This document shows positions 1 to 8,381 of a stretch of 64,000 nucleotides of DNA, piece after piece. The stretch is taken from positions 1 through 64,000 of the forward strand of contig CALEJB010000002.1 of the NCBI GenBank assembly GCA_937898675.1, read 5' to 3'. A program made the position numbers and the translations under genes. Source of the DNA: an uncultured Prevotellaceae bacterium (lineage in GTDB: Bacteria; Bacteroidota; Bacteroidia; Bacteroidales; Muribaculaceae). Under the pieces are notes generated by a model. That model was not told where the DNA came from, ran no database searches, and was given only the letters and a program-made list of their open reading frames with translations. Positions within the stretch are counted from its first letter, which is position 1, and every line of letters begins with the position of its first letter.

Positions 1-141
1 TATGTCGAAGAGTTTGAGTCGCCCGAAGCCTTCATGAAGGCTTTAGATGAATATATAGACTATTATAACAATAAAAGAATTAAATCCCGGTTAAAAGGAA
101 AGAGCCCGGTGCAATACCGAACTCTTTCTTTAAGCCATTAA
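1..141 (+). CDS. IS3-family transposase, C-terminal fragment (OrfB, cut by window edge)
   Basis: The first 46 codons are open from the window edge and end at a TAA at 139-141. The peptide ends with YIDYYNNKRIKSRLKGKSPV followed by QYR, the hallmark C-terminus of IS3/IS150-group DDE integrases (rve core), where this stretch follows the catalytic Glu. The inverted-repeat-like end at 151-175 supports an IS right end. The base composition is much more AT-rich than the next gene. The 5' part lies outside the window, so whether the element is intact cannot be told. Family assignment is secure; subgroup (IS150-like) is inferred from the terminal sequence. Confidence 0.85.
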   Translation, partial: YVEEFESPEAFMKALDEYIDYYNNKRIKSRLKGKSPVQYRTLSLSH

Positions 142-150
142 TGTTTAACC

Positions 151-175
151 CGTCCAACTTTTTGGGGTCACTTCA
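151..175 (+). repeat. Right terminal inverted repeat of the IS3-family element
   Basis: Nine bases after the transposase stop lies CGTCCAACTTTTTGGGGTCA plus CTTCA. Its complement begins TGAAGTGACCCC and continues AAAAAGTTGGACG, close to the IS150-group end (TG-rich start, CCC, AAAAGTTGGACG). This marks the likely IS boundary at about 175. The flanking target duplication cannot be tested without the left end. Confidence 0.7.
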
Positions 176-218
176 AGGGCGCCCCGATTGTGCTAATGCG
201 TCTTGTCAAGAGAACTTA

Positions 219-1679
219 TCAGGCATCAAGCCCGCTGTCGATGTTCTGCTTCAAGGCCTCGACATACCTGTTGATGCGCTCCATCTCGCGCGCTATGTGG
301 ATGTGCTGCGGGCAATGGCGCTCGCAATGGCCGCACCCGATGCAGTGGTCGGCCTGGCGCAGCTTGGGCACGCTGCGGTCATAGCCGATGAGGAAGGCGC
401 GGCGGGCGCGGGCATAGTCCGAGTCGTTGCGGTCACGGCTCATGTTGCCCTCCTCGATGCACTTGTTGTAGTGGGTGAAAATCGCAGGGATGTCGATGCC
501 ATAGGGGCACGGCATACAGTACTTGCAGTCGTTGCAGGCGATGGTGTTGTAGGCCATCAGCTCGTCGGCGATGCCGTAGAGGAACTCGCGGTCCTCGTCG
601 GTGACGGGCTGCAGCGGGCAGTAGGTGCACAGGTTCTCCTTCAGGTGTTCCATATAGGTCATGCCACTCAGCACGGTCAGCACATTGGGGAACGAGCCTG
701 CATAGCGGAAAGCCCACGAGGCGATGCTGTGCTCGGGGTCACGGGCCTGCAGCTTGTGCGCCAGCGGACTGGGCAGCGAGGCGAGACGGCCTCCCAGCAA
801 CGGCTCCATGATGATGGCAGGGATGTTGCGCTTGACGAGTTCGCCATACAGGTACTCGGCATTGGTGTTCTCGGGTTCTATCTCCTTGGCATGGCCCCAG
901 TCGATGTAGTTGAGTTCAATCTGCACAAAGTCCCACTTGTACTTGTCGTGGTTGGCGAGCAGGTGGTCAAATATCTCTATGTCGCCGTGATAGGAAAATC
1001 CCAGGTTGCGAATCACGCCCTTCTCGCGCTGCTCGAGCAAGTAATCGAGAATGCCGTTGTCGATGTAACGGGCTTTGAACTCTTCCATCGTCTTACCTTC
1101 CTCGCCGCCGCCCACGCTGTGCAGCAGCATGTAGTCGATGTAATCGACCTGGAGTTCCTTAAGGGAGTTCTGGAACATCTCCACGCCGGCATCGTGGGTC
1201 CAGGTCTCGGGGGCGAAGTTGGACAACTTGGTGGCGATGAAGTACTCGCTGCGCTTGTGGCGCGCAAGGGCGATGCCCGTGGCGTGCTCGCTTTGGCCCT
1301 TGCAATAGGCGGGCGATGTGTCGATGTAGTTCACGCCGTGCTCGAGGGCATAGTCTATCTGCTTGTTGACCATCTCCTGGTCAATCTCGGTGTCGTTGTC
1401 GCGGCCAAAGGGCTTGCCGTTGACGGCGGGCAGGCGCATCATGCCGTAGCCCAGCAGCGAGACCTTCTCATGGGTCTTGGGGTTCTCACGATAGACCATC
1501 TTGCCCTTGGGCGGCTCCTGCACCGACGACTTGTCGCTGTCGGTGGCGCAGCTCACGATGGCTGGCACGGCGGCTGCCGCGCCACCCAGCCCCAGCGCTT
1601 TCAGAAAGGTGCGGCGGCTCAGGGGCTTGCGTCCCAGGCCGACATTATCATTGTTGTGATTGTTATCGTTCATCATCAA
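219..1679 (-). CDS. Tat-exported aldo/keto reductase with C-terminal 4Fe-4S clusters
   Basis: 486 aa. A twin-arginine signal (SRRTFLKALGLGG, residues 21-33) followed by an Ala-rich segment and C44 indicates export, possibly as a lipoprotein. The aldo/keto reductase barrel covers about residues 68-360 with a recognisable catalytic tetrad D120, Y125, K151 and H187. The C-terminus carries ferredoxin-type cysteines: CNDCKYCMPCP at 382-391 and CIGCGHCERHCP at 446-457. Family members are common in Bacteroidetes and anaerobic Firmicutes, but the substrate is unknown. The gene starts 23 bp after the polyferredoxin gene upstream, so they are probably co-transcribed, with the membrane protein a candidate electron donor. 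Function beyond 'exported Fe-S oxidoreductase' is inference. Confidence 0.9.
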   Translation of the reverse strand: MMMNDNNHNNDNVGLGRKPLSRRTFLKALGLGGAAAAVPAIVSCATDSDKSSVQEPPKGKMVYRENPKTHEKVSLLGYGMMRLPAVNGKPFGRDNDTEIDQEMVNKQIDYALEHGVNYIDTSPAYCKGQSEHATGIALARHKRSEYFIATKLSNFAPETWTHDAGVEMFQNSLKELQVDYIDYMLLHSVGGGEEGKTMEEFKARYIDNGILDYLLEQREKGVIRNLGFSYHGDIEIFDHLLANHDKYKWDFVQIELNYIDWGHAKEIEPENTNAEYLYGELVKRNIPAIIMEPLLGGRLASLPSPLAHKLQARDPEHSIASWAFRYAGSFPNVLTVLSGMTYMEHLKENLCTYCPLQPVTDEDREFLYGIADELMAYNTIACNDCKYCMPCPYGIDIPAIFTHYNKCIEEGNMSRDRNDSDYARARRAFLIGYDRSVPKLRQADHCIGCGHCERHCPQHIHIAREMERINRYVEALKQNIDSGLDA

Positions 1680-1702
1680 GAAATGTTTGGAGAGAATGGG
1701 AG

Positions 1703-3178
1703 TTAAATTTCGCGGTGGGCCTCGTGACCTTCGACATAAATGGCGCTATAAGGCCTGACGGGGCATACATACTCACAGGTGCCGCACCCGATGCACATTG
1801 CGGCATTGACGGCGGGAACCATAGGCGACATTTCATCTTTGGGGTCGCTGGGCGTCATCATGATGGCGCCGGCGGGGCAGTGGCGGGCACAGTTGCCGCA
1901 GTGGGCATGCCCGGAGGCTGCAATGCAGTTTTCCTTCACCCACACGGCATGACCGATGACGGTCGAGGACTTCTCGGGCACGGTAATGAGTTGGATGGCG
2001 CCCGTGGGGCACACCTCGCTGCAAATCGTGCACTCGGGGCGGCAGGCACCGCGCTCAAAGCTCAACTCGGGCTGCATGAAATGCTCGGGGTCGGCCGAGG
2101 GGCGCAGCACACCGTTGGGACATTTGCTCACGCACAATTGGCATGCGGTGCAATGCTGATAGAAGTGCTTGGCGGTCTGGGAACCCGGAGGCGTGATGGG
2201 CATTTTGCGCTTGGCGGGCACCTTGTCCTCGATGACAGCGAGACCGCCGTCAACTTTCTTCTTGGCCTGGCTGAGCGCCGCGTCGGCACACAGGATGGCA
2301 CCGCCCACAAGCATCGCGCGGCGGGTGGCGTCGGCGCCCTCGACAGGAGCCGGGGCCTCGGCCTTGCGGCGGCCATAATGCAGCGCGTCAAATTTGCACT
2401 TCGTCAAGCAATCACCGCACACCACGCAGCGCGAATAGTCCACCTTGTGCGTCTTGAAGTCGATGCACGATGCCTTGCAGTGGCGCGTGCACTGCCCGCA
2501 GGACTTGCACTTGTCGGCGTCGAAACGCACCTTGAGCAGTGAGAACCTTGATATAAACGAGAGCAGCGTGCCCACGGGGCAAATGGTGTTGCAGTAGGTG
2601 CGGCCGCCTCGCCAAGCAAGCACCACGATGACAACAAATGTCACGGCGGCGGCAATGAATGTGGGCAGACTCTTCATCCACACGTCAACACTATAGAAAG
2701 CATAACTATCGTAATGCTCGGCGATGCCGGCACACAGGTTGTTGACCCACAGGTACAGGGGCTGCAGCAGGTTGGTGACCATGCGGCCGTAACTGCTGTA
2801 GGGGGCCAGCAGCGACACGATGGCGCTCACGCCGGCGACCAATGCGGCAACGAATAGCACCAGCACACCATAGCGCAGCCAGCGCCGCTCGGGGCTGGCG
2901 GTAAAGCGGCCCTTCTTGCGACGGCCGTGTATCCACGACACGATGTCCTGGAAGATGCCCAGCGGGCAGATGACCGAACAATAGATGCGGCCAAAGATGA
3001 GCGTCAGCAGCACCAGCGCAACGATAACCACTACATTGAGGGCCAGCACAGCAGGCAGGAACTGGATGCGCGCCGTCCACCCGAGCCAGGTGTGCAACAC
3101 GCCGCTCACATCAAGAAACAGCAGCGTGACAAGCACCATCATCACCGCCGCCAGTGTAATGCGGATTTTCCTTAGCAT
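1703..3178 (-). CDS. Membrane-bound polyferredoxin (NapH/CcoG-like 4Fe-4S protein)
   Basis: 491 aa. The N-terminal part has about four to five membrane helices (residues 8-25, 42-62, 103-125, 172-188) with two CxxxCP motifs near the membrane face (C67/C71 and C196/C200), as in NapH/NosR/RnfB-type proteins. The soluble part has many Cys clusters: CKSCGQCTRHC at 224-234, CVVCGDCLTKC at 251-261, CTACQLCVSKC at 343-353, CTICSEVC at 383-390, CGNCARHC at 427-434 and CIGCGTCEYVC at 462-472. That is enough for at least five clusters. It likely passes electrons from the quinone pool or cytoplasm to the exported Fe-S reductase encoded next. The donor and acceptor are inference. Confidence 0.85.
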   Translation of the reverse strand: MLRKIRITLAAVMMVLVTLLFLDVSGVLHTWLGWTARIQFLPAVLALNVVVIVALVLLTLIFGRIYCSVICPLGIFQDIVSWIHGRRKKGRFTASPERRWLRYGVLVLFVAALVAGVSAIVSLLAPYSSYGRMVTNLLQPLYLWVNNLCAGIAEHYDSYAFYSVDVWMKSLPTFIAAAVTFVVIVVLAWRGGRTYCNTICPVGTLLSFISRFSLLKVRFDADKCKSCGQCTRHCKASCIDFKTHKVDYSRCVVCGDCLTKCKFDALHYGRRKAEAPAPVEGADATRRAMLVGGAILCADAALSQAKKKVDGGLAVIEDKVPAKRKMPITPPGSQTAKHFYQHCTACQLCVSKCPNGVLRPSADPEHFMQPELSFERGACRPECTICSEVCPTGAIQLITVPEKSSTVIGHAVWVKENCIAASGHAHCGNCARHCPAGAIMMTPSDPKDEMSPMVPAVNAAMCIGCGTCEYVCPVRPYSAIYVEGHEAHREI

Positions 3179-3222
3179 GACTTTTTGCTTATTAATTTAA
3201 GATATGAGTTAGGTTAATTGGG

Positions 3223-3230
3223 CAAAGATA
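3223..3230 (-). promoter_or_regulatory. -7 box for the polyferredoxin/aldo-keto reductase operon
   Basis: On the minus strand TATCTTTG matches the Bacteroidetes TAnnTTTG -7 element, about 45 nt before the polyferredoxin start. No clear -33 TTTG is visible. Confidence 0.5.
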
Positions 3231-3310
3231 GTGAAAAAAGCGGAATGTCGCCTAATGAACGGGGAAAATTTGAGTTCCGGGAATCTACGCAGCCTCACGT
3301 GACCGCTATA

Positions 3311-4624
3311 CTATGCCATCTGCCCCAGCCTGCGGTAGCGGCCGTAAAGGATGGTCTGGATGATGCCGCGCAAGACGAGAAAAGACAGGTATGCCACCCA
3401 CAGGCGGTGGTTATGCCAGGCGACGGGCGTCACCCAGTAAATCCCGAAAAACAGCGCCCACGAGATGACGGCCGACAGCAGCATGCCGCCCGAGCGCGTG
3501 AGGCTGATGAACACGCCGTCCCACACAAACGCCGCCATGCCGGCGGCTGGGATGAGGGCGCACCACACGCGGTAGTCCATCGCGGCGTCGATGACCTGCT
3601 GCTGGTCGGTCAGCAGCCAAAAGGCCACCCGCGGAAAAGAATAGGCAAGCGTAAACACCGCAGCCACCGCCGCACCCCAAACAAAAAGCAGCCGCACGCA
3701 GCGCCGCATGCGCAACATGTCGCCCGCGCCATAGTACTTGCCCACCACCGCTTCGCCGGCAAATGCGATGCCGTCCATGAAGTGGCTGTATAGGGTAAAG
3801 AGTTGGAGAATCAGGGCATTGACGGCAAGGATGAGGTCACCGCTGCGCGCGCCGATGGACATAAACGCAAGGCTGACCGTCATGATGAGGAAACTGCGCA
3901 CAAAGATGTCGCGGCTCACCCTGAAGTAACGGCCTGCTCCCTTAAAACGCACGATAGCGCGCCACTCCATCTGTCCCCGCAGTTGCGGGAAGTGCACGCG
4001 GATTAACAGCAGGGCAAACAGCAGTCCCAGCCACTCGCCCACCAAGGTGCCTGCCGCCACGCCGACAAAGCCCATGTCGAGGGCATAGACGGCAATGAGG
4101 CTCGCCACAATGTTGAACACATTGGTCATGATGGACACCCACATGGCGCTCTTGCTGTCCTGCATGCCCAGCAGCCAGCCCTTCAAGGCCATCATGGCCA
4201 ACACCGGCGGGGCGCCCCAGACGCAGATGTTGAAATAGGTGATGGCCAGCGAGGTGACCTCGGGCGATGGCCCGATAATCCACAGCAGCAGCAAGCGCAG
4301 CGGCCACTGCAGCGTCATCACGGCCAGCGAGATGAGCAGCGCCAGCGCACTGGACTCGCCCAGCAGCCGCGCGCTCGCCTTGAAGTCGCCGCTGCCATAG
4401 GTCTGCGCCGTCATGCCCGATGTGCTCATGCGCAGGAAGCCCATGTTCCAGTACACCAGGTTGAACATCATCGTGCCCACCGCCACAGCACCAATGAACA
4501 CCTTGTCACCCAGGTGTCCGGCAATGGCTGTGTCCACCAATCCCAGCAACGGGACGGTGATGTTGGCGATAATCGCCGGTAGGGCAATCTTGAATATCTC
4601 GCGGTTCAATGCAGGAAAACCCAA
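3311..4624 (-). CDS. MATE-family efflux transporter (DinF/NorM-like)
   Basis: 437 aa, the usual MATE size, with about 12 hydrophobic segments in two similar halves. The start MGFPALNREIFKIALPAI is typical: an amphipathic helix then TM1 with PAIIANITVPLLGLVDTA, the MATE signature region. It would export cationic drugs or metabolites against Na+ or H+; the substrate cannot be predicted. It begins 14 bp downstream of deoC and is the last gene of a mazG-like/deoC/MATE run. DinF-subfamily assignment rests on the N-terminal sequence pattern. Confidence 0.9.
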   Translation of the reverse strand: MGFPALNREIFKIALPAIIANITVPLLGLVDTAIAGHLGDKVFIGAVAVGTMMFNLVYWNMGFLRMSTSGMTAQTYGSGDFKASARLLGESSALALLISLAVMTLQWPLRLLLLWIIGPSPEVTSLAITYFNICVWGAPPVLAMMALKGWLLGMQDSKSAMWVSIMTNVFNIVASLIAVYALDMGFVGVAAGTLVGEWLGLLFALLLIRVHFPQLRGQMEWRAIVRFKGAGRYFRVSRDIFVRSFLIMTVSLAFMSIGARSGDLILAVNALILQLFTLYSHFMDGIAFAGEAVVGKYYGAGDMLRMRRCVRLLFVWGAAVAAVFTLAYSFPRVAFWLLTDQQQVIDAAMDYRVWCALIPAAGMAAFVWDGVFISLTRSGGMLLSAVISWALFFGIYWVTPVAWHNHRLWVAYLSFLVLRGIIQTILYGRYRRLGQMA

Positions 4625-4638
4625 GGCCTAATTTCTTA

Positions 4639-5598
4639 TCAAAACGGCTTGGTGTCGCTGCCCGTGAAGGACTGGAACAATGCGTTGGCCAGGCTTGATG
4701 CGCCAATGCGGAAGTAGGTATTGTTCAACCACTGCTCGCCCAGCACTTCCTTGACGATGGTGTAGTATTTCACAGCGTCCTCGGTGGTGCGGATGCCGCC
4801 CGAGGCCTTGAAGCCCACCATGCGGCCAAACTTCTCGTAGTACTCCTTGATGCACTGGCACATCACATAGGCGGCCTCGAGCGTGGCGCCTGAATACACC
4901 TTTCCGGTCGAAGTCTTGATGAAGTCGCAGCCCGAGTACATCGACAGGATGCTGGCGTTGCGGATATCCTTGGCGGTCTTGAGCAGGCCGGTCTCGAGGA
5001 TGACCTTGAGCGGACGCTCGCCCAGCACATGCTTGATTTCGGCAATCTCGTCGGCCAGTTCCTCATAGGCACCGTCCTTGTAATAACCCACATTGAACAC
5101 AATGTCCACCTCGTCGGCGCCGTCGGCCACAGCGAGCGCCGTCTCGGCAATCTTGGTCTCGATATGGGCCTGCGACGACGGGAAGCTGGCGCTGCACACG
5201 GCAACGTCCACGCCTGTCACCTCCAGCGTGCCGCGCACGACGGCGGCAAAGTTGCTATACACGCACACAGCGGCCACATTCTTGTACATGGGATAGTTCT
5301 CGTCAAAGTCGTTGACCTTTTGGACAAACTGGGCAACGCTGCGCTCGCTGTCGTCGGTGGCGAGTGTCGTCAAGTCCACGCAGTTGAGCAGGAACTGCTG
5401 CACCTGGGCGGTGTTGTTCTCGGCAGCATGTTTGTCGATGATTTCCTGCACGGCAGCGGCCACAGCAGCGTCGTCGGTGGTGACATTGCTCTGGCTAATA
5501 GCGGCCATGTACTTGTCCATCTGAGGTTTCGGCTCCTCATGATTGTGGTCGTGGTGCTCGCATCCGCACCCGCAGTGGTCATGTTCGTGGTTACTCAT
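4639..5598 (-). CDS. deoC: Deoxyribose-phosphate aldolase with His/Cys-rich N-terminal tail
   Basis: 319 aa. It cleaves 2-deoxyribose-5-phosphate to glyceraldehyde-3-phosphate and acetaldehyde in deoxynucleoside catabolism. The class I aldolase barrel shows D165 (DEVDIVFNVG), the Schiff-base lysine K228 (FIKTSTGK) and the proton-relay K264 (GFKASGGIR). The protein is longer than E. coli DeoC (259 aa) because of about 60 to 70 extra N-terminal residues. Its first 20 residues contain seven His and three Cys (HEHDHCGCGCEHHDHNH), which looks metal-binding. The gene lies 24 bp after the MazG-like gene and 14 bp before the MATE gene. Confidence 0.95.
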   Translation of the reverse strand: MSNHEHDHCGCGCEHHDHNHEEPKPQMDKYMAAISQSNVTTDDAAVAAAVQEIIDKHAAENNTAQVQQFLLNCVDLTTLATDDSERSVAQFVQKVNDFDENYPMYKNVAAVCVYSNFAAVVRGTLEVTGVDVAVCSASFPSSQAHIETKIAETALAVADGADEVDIVFNVGYYKDGAYEELADEIAEIKHVLGERPLKVILETGLLKTAKDIRNASILSMYSGCDFIKTSTGKVYSGATLEAAYVMCQCIKEYYEKFGRMVGFKASGGIRTTEDAVKYYTIVKEVLGEQWLNNTYFRIGASSLANALFQSFTGSDTKPF

Positions 5599-5622
5599 AA
5601 TTTGTCTGGTTTTATAGTGTGA

Positions 5623-5949
5623 TTATTGTTTAAGTTTCTCATTGTCAAGATGGCGGCGACTGTCGCGGGCGGTCTTTTTAGCAAAGTTGCGCTCGAGGGC
5701 GGCATCGAGGTCGATGCCCGTCTGGTTGGCCAGGCACATCACCACCCACACCACATCGGCCAACTCGTCGGCCAGGTCCAGGTCATCGCCGGGCTTGCTC
5801 GACTGGTCGCCATAGCGGCGCGCAATCACGCGCGCCACCTCGCCCACCTCCTCGGTGAGCACGGCCATGTTGGTCAGTTCGCTGAAGTAGCGCACGCCAT
5901 ATTGCTTAATCCACCCGTCAACGCGCTGTTGTGCTTCTTGTATCGTCAT
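5623..5949 (-). CDS. MazG-like nucleotide pyrophosphohydrolase
   Basis: 108 aa from ATG at 5949 (MTIQEAQQRVDGWIKQYG). The all-alpha NTP-PPase fold is recognisable from the metal motif EEVGEVARVIAR (the ExxE pattern) and the second motif DELADVVWVVMCLANQ (ExxD). It probably hydrolyses (d)NTPs or non-canonical nucleotides as a house-cleaning enzyme, which fits the adjacent deoC. An in-frame TTG upstream (at 5970) was not used because it overlaps the -7 promoter box at 5958-5965; the ATG is only 8 nt from that box, so the transcript is close to leaderless. Length matches single-domain MazG proteins. Confidence 0.88.
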   Translation of the reverse strand: MTIQEAQQRVDGWIKQYGVRYFSELTNMAVLTEEVGEVARVIARRYGDQSSKPGDDLDLADELADVVWVVMCLANQTGIDLDAALERNFAKKTARDSRRHLDNEKLKQ

Positions 5950-5957
5950 AGTCACCG

Positions 5958-5965
5958 CAAAGGTA
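5958..5965 (-). promoter_or_regulatory. -7 box for the mazG-like/deoC/MATE operon
   Basis: Minus-strand TACCTTTG is a perfect TAnnTTTG match, 8 nt before the ATG. It implies a 5' leader of only a few nucleotides and excludes the upstream TTG start. Confidence 0.6.
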
Positions 5966-6152
5966 CTCAAAACTTTTCAGTTCCACGTCCCCGTGCCCCT
6001 AGTTTTTGCCTTGGCTGGCACGAAATCAATATCTTGAGTTAAATTTAGCAAAAAATCTGCCCTTTTGCGCTCGCTGATTTTGCCAAGTCACAAAATTTGA
6101 CTAAAATTGTGACCGAAAACAATAATAACCTTTGCAAAACCTCTCCATAGTT

Positions 6153-6542
6153 ATGATTGCCGAACAACAACCTGACAGTAACTACAACCCTGACGAGTTG
6201 GCCAAGTCTATCCATGTCGAGGAACTATACGATCTCGACATCACCATCGCGCGCTTTGTCCTGCCGCGGCTCATCGCCTTCAAGGAGCACAACGAGCGCA
6301 CCCCGCGTCCCACAATGTCAGTCAAGCAGTGGAACGAGGACCTCGACAAGATGATTTATGCCTTCCGCCAAATCGCCTGCTGCACCGAGATGGATACCCC
6401 CGAGTACAAGGCTTACATCCGGGCCATCTGGAACAACGAGCAGGACCTCTATGACCTCAAGCGCGCCGCCAAGTCGTCGCTCAAGCCCATCAACCAAGGG
6501 CTGTCGCTCTATCACAAGTACTTCCGCAGCCTGTGGTGGTAA
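6153..6542 (+). CDS. Conserved hypothetical protein
   Basis: 129 aa, soluble, acidic and helical. I recognise no named domain. The stretch LDITIARFVLPRLIAFKEH followed about 20 residues later by W-x(4)-LDKMIYAFRQIA resembles a motif in small proteins of T4-like phages and their relatives, where 'ILPRLKxFK' precedes 'W..ILDKMIyAF'; this link is from memory and weak. The ATG at 6153 was preferred over an in-frame TTG at 6132 because the latter sits in a -7-like box (AACCTTTG, 6127-6134). The gene is divergent from the MazG-like gene and followed after 57 bp by an outer-membrane barrel gene. Confidence 0.7.
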   Translation: MIAEQQPDSNYNPDELAKSIHVEELYDLDITIARFVLPRLIAFKEHNERTPRPTMSVKQWNEDLDKMIYAFRQIACCTEMDTPEYKAYIRAIWNNEQDLYDLKRAAKSSLKPINQGLSLYHKYFRSLWW

Positions 6543-6599
6543 CACTATGAGGAGTTTGGAGTGAACTGTGCGTTACCACATTAAACAATTATTGACTGC

Positions 6600-7334
6600 A
6601 TGAAATACCATCACATCCACATCACCCTGCTCGCGGCGCTCATGCTGCTCGCGCCCGCCGTATTGCGGGCCCAAGACAACGAGACATTCAGCGGCGGCTG
6701 GGGCATTGGTTTCCAACTTGGCGCCGGAGGCATGCTACCCACGGGGTCGCTCGGCGATGACCTCAAGGGCTGCGCCCTGTTCACCGGCGGCATCAATGCC
6801 GAGTATGGCGGCCTGCGATTCAAGGCCGACGTCGCCTTCGGCCAGCCGTCGTTCAAGAACGACAACCCCTACCACGTCATCGACGCAACAGGACGCGACC
6901 TCCAGTTGAACGCCACCGCCAACCCCACCCTGCTGGGCCTGGGCGTGCAGGCGGGCTACACCATGCTGCGGCGCGGCAAGTTCTCCATCACGCCATGCGC
7001 CGGCATCAATGTGAACCGCATCTCGTGGGACCTCAACGACATCAAGTGGGAGAAACCCGAGGGCGAAGCCGAGGAAAAGCCCACCATCGCTAAGGTGAAC
7101 GGCACCCATGAGAACAGTCTGGGATGGATGGCGAGCGTGGACTTTGACATCAGGCTCAAGGGCAAAATCATTGACGCCCCCATTGGCGACGGCAACGCGC
7201 ACTACACCTCATCGCTGCGCATCACCCCCTTTGTCGCCAGCGCCAGTTACGGCAACCTCAACCCCTCGGCGAGGGGCGCTTGCCTGGGCATTGCGGTGAC
7301 CTATGCGGGGTTCTTGAGGATGCTCAACTATTAG
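6600..7334 (+). CDS. Outer-membrane beta-barrel protein
   Basis: 244 aa with a Sec signal peptide (residues 1-24, ending ...VLRAQ). The mature part alternates glycine-rich turns and amphipathic strands (WGIGFQLGAGGMLPTGSL, LGLGVQAGYTMLRRGKFSI, LRITPFVASASYGNL), the pattern of small 8-10-stranded Bacteroidetes barrels (PorT/OmpA-like 'outer membrane beta-barrel'). No C-terminal OmpA or plug domain is present. A specific role is not evident. It lies between a small hypothetical and a DUF4294 gene on the same strand. Confidence 0.7.
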   Translation: MKYHHIHITLLAALMLLAPAVLRAQDNETFSGGWGIGFQLGAGGMLPTGSLGDDLKGCALFTGGINAEYGGLRFKADVAFGQPSFKNDNPYHVIDATGRDLQLNATANPTLLGLGVQAGYTMLRRGKFSITPCAGINVNRISWDLNDIKWEKPEGEAEEKPTIAKVNGTHENSLGWMASVDFDIRLKGKIIDAPIGDGNAHYTSSLRITPFVASASYGNLNPSARGACLGIAVTYAGFLRMLNY

Positions 7335-7417
7335 CAACCAAATTTAACACCCTTTATTTGCCCTATTCCGTTTCTTTGTTCTACTTTTGCCGCCAGATTG
7401 CATGACTAACCACATCA

Positions 7418-8065
7418 ATGAAACGGTTGTTGCTCATATTGGCCATAGTAATGGCATTTGCCAGCCTCCCTGCCCAAGCCGCAGGCGACGCGACAAGCGC
7501 CATTGACAATGTTGAGGTGCCGTCGGCGCTGCGCAAGACCTTTGCGGGCTATTACCACTTTGTCGAGGCCGCGACGGGCGACACGCTGATGATGCTGGTG
7601 TTCAACGACATCATCGTTTACCCCAAAGAACGCTTCCGCAATAAGGAGCAGGAAAAACACTACTGGAAAACCGTGCGCGATGTCAAGCGCACTCTCCCCT
7701 ACGCCAAACTCATCAGCAACACCCTGCTCGAGACATACGAATACCTCGACACCTACCAAACCCAAAAGCAAAAACAGGCCTATCTGTCCAAATTTGAGAA
7801 AGAACTGTTCGCCCAGTACAAGCCTCAAATGAAAAAGATGACCAAAAACCAGGGCAAGATGCTCATCAAACTCATCAGCCGCGAGACCAACCAGGACAGT
7901 TACAGCATTGTCAAGGCCTTCCTCGGCACCTTCAGGGCAGGATTCTGGCAGACCTTCGGCAAATTCTTTGGCGTGAGCCTCAAGACAGGCTTCCACCCCA
8001 GCAAGGACAAAGACGACGCCATGATAGAGCGCATCTGCGTCCAAGTCGAGCAAGGCACGCTGTAA
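7418..8065 (+). CDS. DUF4294 family protein, exported
   Basis: 215 aa with a signal peptide (residues 1-21, ...SLPAQA). The segment NDIIVYPKERFRNKEQEKHYWKTVRDVKRTLPYAKL matches the conserved core of the Bacteroidetes DUF4294 family, with Y-P and Y-W motifs and a Lys/Arg-rich helix. The C-terminal half is helical and basic. Function is unknown; the family is widely conserved in the phylum and usually chromosomal. Start chosen at the ATG that opens the signal peptide. Confidence 0.8.
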   Translation: MKRLLLILAIVMAFASLPAQAAGDATSAIDNVEVPSALRKTFAGYYHFVEAATGDTLMMLVFNDIIVYPKERFRNKEQEKHYWKTVRDVKRTLPYAKLISNTLLETYEYLDTYQTQKQKQAYLSKFEKELFAQYKPQMKKMTKNQGKMLIKLISRETNQDSYSIVKAFLGTFRAGFWQTFGKFFGVSLKTGFHPSKDKDDAMIERICVQVEQGTL

Positions 8066-8381
8066 ACCTCCAAGAGTCAAGAGTTGGCATCCGCACCCTC
8101 TTCCTGCGGCAATATGGGCCGCGCTAACGCGCTGAAATTTTACAAAACCACTGTTGGTTACTTTTGATATGCAAAGGGTACCAACAATTTGAAAATGGAG
8201 GACGGAACCACCACACAAAGTCGTAACAAAACCATGAATTTGTTTAATTTTGTATCATAAATCACCTTAAATTTTCTAATTCGGCAATAATATTGCTGAT
8301 ATAGCGACAATTTCTTGAACATTTATCTTGATTTAGGTGAAAATTTAATAATTTTGCACACATACAAATAACAAATAAGGT
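8066..8381 (+). promoter_or_regulatory. Left border of the AT-rich island with promoter for the HTH-mcrBC genes
   Basis: This 316-bp stretch has no credible gene. Composition drops sharply from GC-rich before about 8150 to AT-rich after it, marking the island edge. A -7 box TAATTTTG lies at 8349-8356, with a TTG at 8328-8330 (18 bp apart), and a leader of about 25 nt before the HTH gene. No attachment-site repeat or integrase was seen. Confidence 0.55.

Noticed and set aside
141..1706. A 521-codon open frame on the plus strand
   Set aside because: It runs antisense to the Tat-exported aldo/keto reductase, which has intact catalytic and Fe-S motifs. GC-rich codon usage leaves the opposite strand open by chance, and the protein has low-complexity Val/Ala/Leu runs.
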